Shown here in pieces: positions 57,952 to 64,000 of a stretch of 64,000 bases of DNA (positions within the stretch are counted from its first letter, which is position 1; each line of letters begins with the position of its first letter). The stretch covers positions 9,721,269 to 9,785,268 of the forward strand of contig CM040440.1 of assembly GCA_022749755.1 (NCBI GenBank), given 5' to 3'. The DNA is from Azadirachta indica. Lineage: Eukaryota > Streptophyta > Magnoliopsida > Sapindales > Meliaceae. The position numbers and the translations under genes were made by a program. The notes under the pieces were generated by a model, which searched no databases, had not been told where the DNA came from, and saw only the letters and a list, made by a program, of their open reading frames with translations.

Positions 57952-60604
57952 ACAATTTGACATACTTTATAGATTTAGTTGAAAAATAATTTGACAAGCT
58001 TATTAAGATTCTTCAATCTGATGCTGGAGAAGAGTTTATACCCTTTATTCCATTTCTCAAAAAGAATGGCATACTTTATAGATTTAGTTGCCCCTACACA
58101 CATCATCAAAATGGTGTTGCTGAAAAGAAGTATAAACATATAGTTAAGATAGGACTAACATTACTAGCTCAAGCTTTTTACCACTTAGATTTTGGTGAGA
58201 TGCTTTTCATACTTCAATATTTCTTATAAATAGGTTACCTATTATCATTTTTTACTATTATACTCCATTTGAGAAACTACCAAATATAAACCAGATTACT
58301 TATTCCTAAAGGTGTTTGAATGTGTTTGTTTTTTATATTTGAGGTTTTATAATAGATTTAAGTTTGATTTGCATACATCTAAGTGTGTGTTCCTAGGATA
58401 TAGTTCTCTTCATAAAGGTTACAATTTCATTCTTCAAAAAAAGTGTTTATCTCTCAACATGTAGTGTTTGATGAAAATTTTTTTTTCCATATTTTGAGCT
58501 TTTTCCTTCTTCTGTTAATCCTTCCTCATCATCCTCTGCAACACGTTTACTTCAAATTCCTTTAGTTTCATCTTCTTATACTCTTCTTGAACTTGAAATC
58601 AACACGCCAGGAAATTGCTCAAACTCTTCACATTTTGATCCTCAAGCACTTGATATCACTAATTCTAGTTTCAAAGATGTTGGCGTTAGTGTTCATCAAA
58701 ATTCTAAGATAGGTTCTATATCATGTCCTGTGGTTTAGAATATACATCCAATGATTACCAAGCTTAAAGCTGGTGTTTGTAAGCCTAAATTTTATCTGAA
58801 AACCTTAGCTACTTCTACAAAGGAGGCTTTGGTTGATTCTCAATGGAAATCTATTATAATAGATAAGTTCAATGCTCTTATAAAGAACAATACCTGGGTT
58901 TTCATTCCTGCTTCATCAGCTTAGAAATTAGTTAGGAATAAATGGGTTTTCAAGATTAAATATAACTCAGATGATAGTATCTCCAAGTACAAAACAAGGA
59001 TCATGGCTAAAGGCATTCATCAAATAGCTAGGGTGGTTTCTATGTCACTTTCAGTCCTATTGTCAAAGCCTTTACCATTAGGGTGGTTTTTAGTCTTGTT
59101 GTGATAAAACGTTCGTAGATACAACAAATAGACATCAATAATGCTTTTCTTAATAGTGACTTATCTGAAGATGTTTTTATGCTTCAAGCAGAGGGTTCTG
59201 TTAGTTCTCAATACATAAATCATGTATGCCAATTTCAAAAAGCTCTTTATGGTCTAAAGCAAGTTCCACGGGCTTGGTGTGATAGGTTTAAATTATAGCT
59301 AATTCAACGGGGTTTTGTCAATTCTAAAGTTGATACCTCTTTGTTTTTACAATACATTACATCTTCCTTGTTGATAGTTCTCATTTATTTTGATAATATC
59401 TTGATAATTAGTTCAAATGAGCTCCTCACAGCTGCTTTTATCACTTGTTTGAGTAATGTGTTTGCTTTTAAAGATCTGTGCAGTTTAAATTATCTTTTGG
59501 GCATTGAAGTGACACCTTCTTCTTTTGGACTTCACTTATCTTAAACCAAATATGTCAAAGATCTTCTTGCTAGAGCTAGTATGGAAAGTTGTAATGACTG
59601 TGACACTCTAATGGTGACTGGTTAGAAACTTAATAAAGTTGTTGGTAATCCTTTGTCTGATCCATCTTTCTATTGAAGTATCATCGATGGTTTACAATAT
59701 GTTACACTTACTAGACCCGATATTTTTTTTGCTGTTATTAAATTCAGTCAATTTGTGTTTTTTCCAACTTCTGTTCATTGACAGGCTTGTAAAGGCTTTT
59801 ACGATATTTGCAAGCTACTTCTTATTATGGTTTATAGTTTGTTTCCACTAGTACATTAGAACTTAGAGCTTTTTCAGATGCTGATTGGGCTTGTAATCTT
59901 GATGATAGATAATTTGTTGGAGCTTATTGTATATTTTTGGGTGCAAATTTAGTCTCTTGGTCATCCAAGAAGCAGTAAGTGGTTTCCAAAAATAGTGCTG
60001 AGTCTGAATGCATGGTGATTTAGTTTGGCTTCAACTTGTTCTTAGTGAATTGCATTTTTCACCTTTCTCCATTCCTATTACCTGGTGCAATAATGTCAGT
60101 GCAACTTCCTTTACTTAAAATCTTATTTTTCACTCTGTACGAGGCATATTAAGATCAATGTGCATTTTATTCATGAAAAAATTGTTGCTAAGATGCTTGA
60201 CATTCATTATGCTCCTAGTTCTACTCGATTGGCTGATGTCTTAACTAAATCTCTTTCATTTCCTCAATTTTCCAGCTTCAGAACGAAGCTTCGAGTCTTT
60301 CATAGACATCTCAACTTGAGGAGGGATGATGGAATACCTGCTAAGTTGGAGAATGCTTAGCTGGAAATATCAGTTAGTGTATTTTAAATTTGTTATTTCT
60401 CGCTCAAAATTTATTACAAGATATTTTTCCAAATTGTACTATAGAATTCTCTAGACTCTATATAAATACTTAGCTTTTGTTCTATATTTCTACATTCTAA
60501 AATAATAAGAATAAAACTTTGTATTCGTTGAAATTTTTTTCTTTTTCTATCATTTTCTTAGTTACTAAACACCTCTTTTCTTTACATATTCTCAGTTTTT
60601 GAAA
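57952..60604 (+). mobile_element. Ty1/copia retrotransposon remnant, 5'-truncated
   Basis: Plus-strand frames, broken by many stops, give in order: an integrase core (DAGEEFIPF, HHQNGVAEKK, IGLTLLAQA; about 57990-58330), a reverse transcriptase (WVFKIKYNSD, QIDINNAFLNSDL, ALYGLKQ, then YFDNILI in place of the catalytic Y-V-D-D; 58930-59560), and an RNase H end (FSDADWACN; YAPSSTRLADVLTKSL; to 60360). Gag, protease and any 5' LTR are absent. A polypurine tract (CTTGAGGAGGGA, 60315-60326) precedes TGATGGAATACC, the likely 3' LTR start at 60327, and a TATATAAATAC box lies near 60458. The element order is Ty1/copia (integrase before RT). It is inactive. Confidence 0.85.
60327..60550 (+). repeat. 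Probable 3' LTR of the copia remnant
   Basis: It begins TGATGG right after the polypurine tract and contains CTCTATATAAATAC near 60455 and an AATAAGAATAAAA polyadenylation-like block near 60500. The right end was not fixed because no second LTR exists for comparison. Confidence 0.45.
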
Positions 60605-60979
60605 AGATATGATGCATTTATAACTAGCTAGTCTAATTGAAAAATGTTTGGTTTGAGATAATGCAAAGCTACAGAAAAAGAATGAATGATCCAAAGGATG
60701 ATTAATTTTTATATCGCTAGATTTAGTGACTAAAATTGATACAAGTATAATCTCATCCACGACCTAATATAAGATAGTAAAAGATATTCTTTTAGGGATT
60801 GTATCCCATTAAAAAACAAATTATTTAATAATTTTTATATTCTCATAAATACTTTATACTCTTTCTCCCTTTATGCTGCATGTTTGCACACACTAAACTA
60901 ATTCCACTTACCTAATCCTTTCTGAATTAGTTATTTTTCAAATAAATAAAACAGACAGTCTACATAGACTCCACATAAA

Positions 60980-61044
<65 letters not shown>

Positions 61045-61340
61045 GTATTGCCTTGTCCTTACTTCATATCCATGTTGGTTGCACTTCCTCACCAGCTTTT
61101 CTGCTAACTGTTAAAGAGGATAAGATGGGAATCGTGCGTTCAATTCAAGCTTCTTAGAAGAAGCTTCTATACTTCTTTTTTTTTTTTTTGGTTCCCTTTT
61201 GTCAATCCACTTGTTATTGTTTTATTCTTGTCTGAATTTCTCTTTTTTTTTTTAATATTGTTTTCTAATTTTGCTAATTATGAAACAGACATTGTGCTAT
61301 ATATAGCATGTATTCGCTCTTCATAAAAAACCAAACCAAA
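60605..61340 (+). repeat. Right copy of duplicated region: methyltransferase promoter
   Basis: It matches 57253-57951 but with a longer (ATT)n of about 60 bases (about 60983-61043). It ends about 30 bases before the methyltransferase ATG, so it contains the gene's whole proximal promoter, including the TATA box near 61299. It is probably the ancestral copy, since the gene follows it. Confidence 0.85.
61298..61307 (+). promoter_or_regulatory. TATA box of the methyltransferase gene
   Basis: GCTATATATAGC lies about 65 bases before the ATG, followed by a plausible start region (ATTCGCTCTTCATAAAA). The same box is preserved in the left repeat copy at about 57911-57918. Confidence 0.65.
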
Positions 61341-61368
61341 CACTGCAAAGAGGCTGATATCAAAGTGA

Positions 61369-61972
61369 ATGGGAATTAGAGAAATTGAAATCGCAGGCAA
61401 AAGTATTATAATTCACGAGCTGGACAATGTATGCGACTCGATCACGGGTTGTCCACTCACCGGTTCATGGCTCTGGCACTCGGCTATTGTTTTAGCCGAG
61501 TTTTTGTCAACCCACCTCGATTTTCAAAACAAGTCCGTGCTGGAGCTCGGCGCCGGAGCCGGCCTCCCAGGCTTGACAGCTGCTCGGCTTGGCGCTACCC
61601 GAGTAGTCCTCACGGATATCCATCTGTTGCTTCCCGGTTTGATAAATAACGTTGTGGCCAACGGGTTAGAGGACCGGGTCGAGGTAAGGGAACTCGTGTG
61701 GGGATCGGACGAGTCTGAGATGAGTCAGCTCGGTGAGTTGGGTGAGTTTGACATTGTTTTAATGAGTGACGTGTTTTATGATGCGGAGGAGATGGTTGGA
61801 TTAGGGAAGACTTTGAAGAAAGTGTGTGGCCAGGGATCTATGCTTTTGGCAGTGAGCGAGATGAGGCCGTGGACTAGCGAGTGCTTGACCGAGTTGATGA
61901 GTCAGGGATTTGGGGTTATCGAGTCACCCTGTCAACTCGGCTGCGAACAAGATGATGATGATGATGATGATG

Positions 61973-62017
<45 letters not shown>

Positions 62018-62082
62018 GCTCGGAGTCATTTGACGTGTACCGTCTAATACCACCGATTGAAGAAAACTGCCACGTGGCTTAA
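61369..62082 (+). CDS. METTL21-type protein methyltransferase, SAM-dependent
   Basis: This is a single exon of 237 residues. Relatives (PF10294, lysine methyltransferase group) methylate lysines on proteins such as chaperones and elongation factors; the substrate of this plant member is unknown. Motifs in order: the pre-motif TGSWLWHSAIVLAEFL, motif I VLELGAGAGLPGL near 58-70 (SAM binding), VVLTD near 79-83, and the D-x-x-Y-like FDIVLMSDVFYD near 126-137. Residues 195-216 are eight Asp (GAT repeats, 61951-61974) followed by fourteen Asn (AAT repeats, 61975-62016), a trinucleotide microsatellite read in frame, then SSESFDVYRLIPP, the last strand of the fold. The repeat sits in a surface loop and probably varies in length. 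Confidence 0.9.
61951..62016 (+). repeat. In-frame (GAT)8(AAT)14 microsatellite
   Basis: Pure trinucleotide repeats inside the methyltransferase coding sequence encode poly-Asp then poly-Asn. Length changes would stay in frame. Confidence 0.97.
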
Positions 62083-62980
62083 ATGTATCACCGAAACTTT
62101 CTTAAAACCCTCCCAATAATATGGTAACTATCAAATTTTTATTTTTATTTATTATTATTTTTTTGTTCTCTAAAATATTGTAACTATCAAAAGGCTAACA
62201 CAGAATTTAGTAACGAGAGAATAACTGAAAATATAAATGAAAACAAATATGCAATCAAAACAAACCCAATTTCACTCACAATAATTAACCCAATCACATT
62301 TTATATACCAACAATATCTATGGTTTTAGTGTATTTAATTGGTTACATTTACTAGGAAAGGATGTATGTAGATATGTAGACGTAGAAGTAGATGCAGAGG
62401 CAGTCATATCAACTATGTGTCTATTGAATAGATAAGTGTGAAGAGTAGCTAATTACATGTCGGGAAGATGCTGAAAGGGTTATGTGACTTTTTTCTTTCC
62501 TTGGCTATGTGCTGTACAGAACAAAACGCTTTTGATGGAGTGGTAAGAAACTCCCCTCTGTATGAAGATATGGGCTTTTATGGGGTAGAAAATGAAGCAA
62601 ACAGCCAGCCTCTCCTCCTTTTATAAGAGACCAAACCCTTTCTGACTGAACCAACCACGTAATGTAATTTTCTCTCCTTCGTACCAATATTACGTTTTTT
62701 CTTTTTCTTCAAAACAATAGAAAATGTCAAGCAGGTAATCGGGGTTATCCTTTTTTTTCTCAGCTCCGGATGTGCCGCCCGTGTTTGCACATAGACCCAT
62801 TAGTCATAGCGATCATCATCATCTCTATGCTTTATGGAGATGATCCAACTGACTTCAAAACTGGCAAACCTGCACTTTTCTTAAGGCAGCAAGACATATT
62901 TCGGCACACATGACAGCACAAACCAAGTTGCTGAATGCAAAGACTATAACCCATCACTTTCAATAACAACCTCCAGCCTC
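62083..62980. other. Spacer between convergent methyltransferase and UPF1
   Basis: 3' UTR sequence of both genes and AT-rich DNA. Minus-strand frames at 62505-62790 show no recognised family and overlap each other in different frames. Confidence 0.5.
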
Positions 62981-63686
62981 TCAGCCATTATACTGGGCCT
63001 TCTGGTTTTGAGAGCCCTGACCCTGCTGAGGTGGCTGCTGTTGTGAAGCCTGCAAGTTTAGTGGTTGAGTGTTGTAGTGGGCAAAGGGTTGCGAGTAGAG
63101 AGAATTCATCAAACCCTGCACAAAAGTTGGCAACACACGTAATTGCTAACAGAAGACAGATAGCCGCAAGACAAGTCAAAACTGGCCAAAATAAGCAAAT
63201 TGCTATATTTAACAGTTGAAAATAATCAGTGTAACATGTCACATGTTTCAGCAGATGATTTTTCGGGGGGCCAAATGTCTCTGTCTGCACTTTTTGGTGA
63301 TTATACTAAAATAAAACAAATTTCTATCAACCAGCAAAGGCAGAAGAAAAAACCTGAGACTGAAGTGCATTGGGATTCGCCACACCAAAGTGGCTCTGTG
63401 ACGCATCATCTTGTGTGGGCTCATTAAAGCCAACCTGTGTAAATAGACCTTGTGATCCATGAGCCATGTAGTCCTGTGAACATCAGGATTAGATATAGCC
63501 AGAGGAAAAATACAACAGCCTATGCTTATCAAAGGATGGCAACTCAGAGTATACCTGAGACATGAAATCATTCCCACTGCCAAAACGAGAATATCCAGCT
63601 TGGGAATTCTGGTTTAAGAAGTTCCCAGGAAAACCAGCCTGAGCTCCTTGTGTAACATAATCAACAGCATAGCCACTCTGAGAAGC
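62981..63686 (-). CDS. UPF1: UPF1 RNA helicase homologue, C-terminal exons only (partial)
   Basis: UPF1 is the ATP-dependent RNA helicase central to nonsense-mediated mRNA decay. The last three coding exons are visible: 63686-63555 (44 codons), 63473-63354 (40) and 63115-62981 (44 plus TGA), all phase 0. They encode the low-complexity Gln/Ser/Gly-rich tail typical of plant UPF1: NQNSQAGYSRFGSGNDFMSQ, then DYMAHGSQGLFTQVGF, then SLYSQPFAHYNTQPLNLQ. This tail has many S-Q pairs, the sites phosphorylated by PI3K-like kinases on UPF1 in other organisms. The CH domain and helicase core lie beyond the right edge. Confidence 0.85.
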
Positions 63687-63727
63687 CTGTAAACAGGTCA
63701 ACATGTCAAGATAAAAATCTATATGTT

Positions 63728-63965
63728 GATCATGTGATGGCAGGCTGGAGACTTTAGTTTTGGGCGAAAACTTCGAAGAGTACACTTAAGTTTAACAATT
63801 CTGAAAAACGTCTACATTACTTTCATAATGTTAATGGACTTCAGTTGATCATGTGATGGCAAGCTGGAAACCTTAGCTTTTGGGAGAAAACAACGAAGAG
63901 TACACTTAAGTTTAACAATTCTGAAAAACGTCCACAGTACTTTCATAATGTTGATGGACTCAGTT
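63728..63965. repeat. 119-bp tandem duplication in a UPF1 intron
   Basis: GATCATGTGATGGCA at 63728 recurs at 63847, a period of 119. The two copies are over 90 percent alike, sharing GAGTACACTTAAGTTTAACA among other blocks. The array lies upstream of the exon starting at 63686 in gene orientation, and no coding sequence was recognised in it. Confidence 0.9.
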
Positions 63966-64000
63966 GTTTCCAATTTGGCAAAGCTATTTTTGACATGGAA

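Noticed and set aside
57253..61340. Interpreting the ~700-bp direct repeats as LTRs of the copia element
   Set aside because: The copia has a polypurine tract and LTR start at 60327 inside the interval, the repeats lack TG/CA ends, and the right copy runs up to the leader of a normal gene.
62505..62790. Minus-strand frames between methyltransferase and UPF1
   Set aside because: Two overlapping frames cover the same bases with no family match; they are probably 3' UTR or spacer.
1..64000. tRNA, rRNA or CRISPR loci
   Set aside because: No sequence with convincing tRNA boxes and cloverleaf, no rRNA core sequence, and no short repeats with unique spacers. The tandem arrays are contiguous plant repeats.

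Overview
This window is nuclear DNA from a eudicot plant. Its genes carry GT-AG introns (one GC-AG), the acetolactate synthase has a serine-rich plastid-targeting N-terminus and no introns, and the spacers are AT-rich and filled with plant transposon families. I cannot name the species. The window is not bacterial: I see no operons, Shine-Dalgarno sites or CRISPR arrays. Ten protein-coding genes can be supported. Spliced models were built by hand from splice sites, phase and family conservation.

Layout. 1-10.3 kb is a repeat zone: a hAT terminus, a degenerate ~60-bp tandem array, a decayed Ty3/gypsy fragment with an LTR-like insertion, a 268-bp tandem array, a ~1.08-kb hAT-like element and a small MITE with a perfect 9-bp target duplication. 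11.1-14.4 kb is a 3.34-kb Mutator-like element with long inverted ends, carrying a possible fragment of an S-protein homologue and ending about 145 bp before the SEC61-gamma start codon. 14.5-22.1 kb holds SEC61-gamma (+, GC-AG intron), acetolactate synthase (+) and a Moco-sulfurase-like PLP-fold protein (-). 22-27.5 kb is AT-rich with two MITEs. 27.9-33.6 kb holds a DUF579/IRX15-like gene (+) and TITAN-like (-), tail to tail. 37.6-38.2 kb holds a short SHOOT GRAVITROPISM-like gene (-). 43.8-52.1 kb holds dCMP deaminase (+) and UBA5 (-), tail to tail. 52.2-61.3 kb is a second repeat zone: a hAT-like remnant, a 141-bp tandem array, and a decayed 5'-truncated Ty1/copia element between two copies of a ~700-bp promoter-containing repeat. 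61.4-62.1 kb is a METTL21-type methyltransferase (+) with a long Asp/Asn microsatellite in its coding sequence. The right edge has the last three coding exons of UPF1 (-).

The genes are unrelated housekeeping functions, not a pathway: ER translocation, branched-chain amino acid synthesis, wall polysaccharide modification, endosperm/nuclear division, dTMP supply, UFMylation, protein methylation and mRNA surveillance. Their order is informative. From memory, Arabidopsis places dCMP deaminase, SHOOT GRAVITROPISM-like, ALS and SEC61-gamma together on chromosome 3, and TITAN-like, a DUF579 gene and SEC61-gamma together on chromosome 4. The window looks like the union of these two fractionated segments. 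I found no convincing new multi-gene system; the most notable items are the promoter-proximal Mutator-like element, the duplicated promoter around the copia remnant, the GC-AG intron, the missing PLP lysine and the three unrelated tandem arrays.
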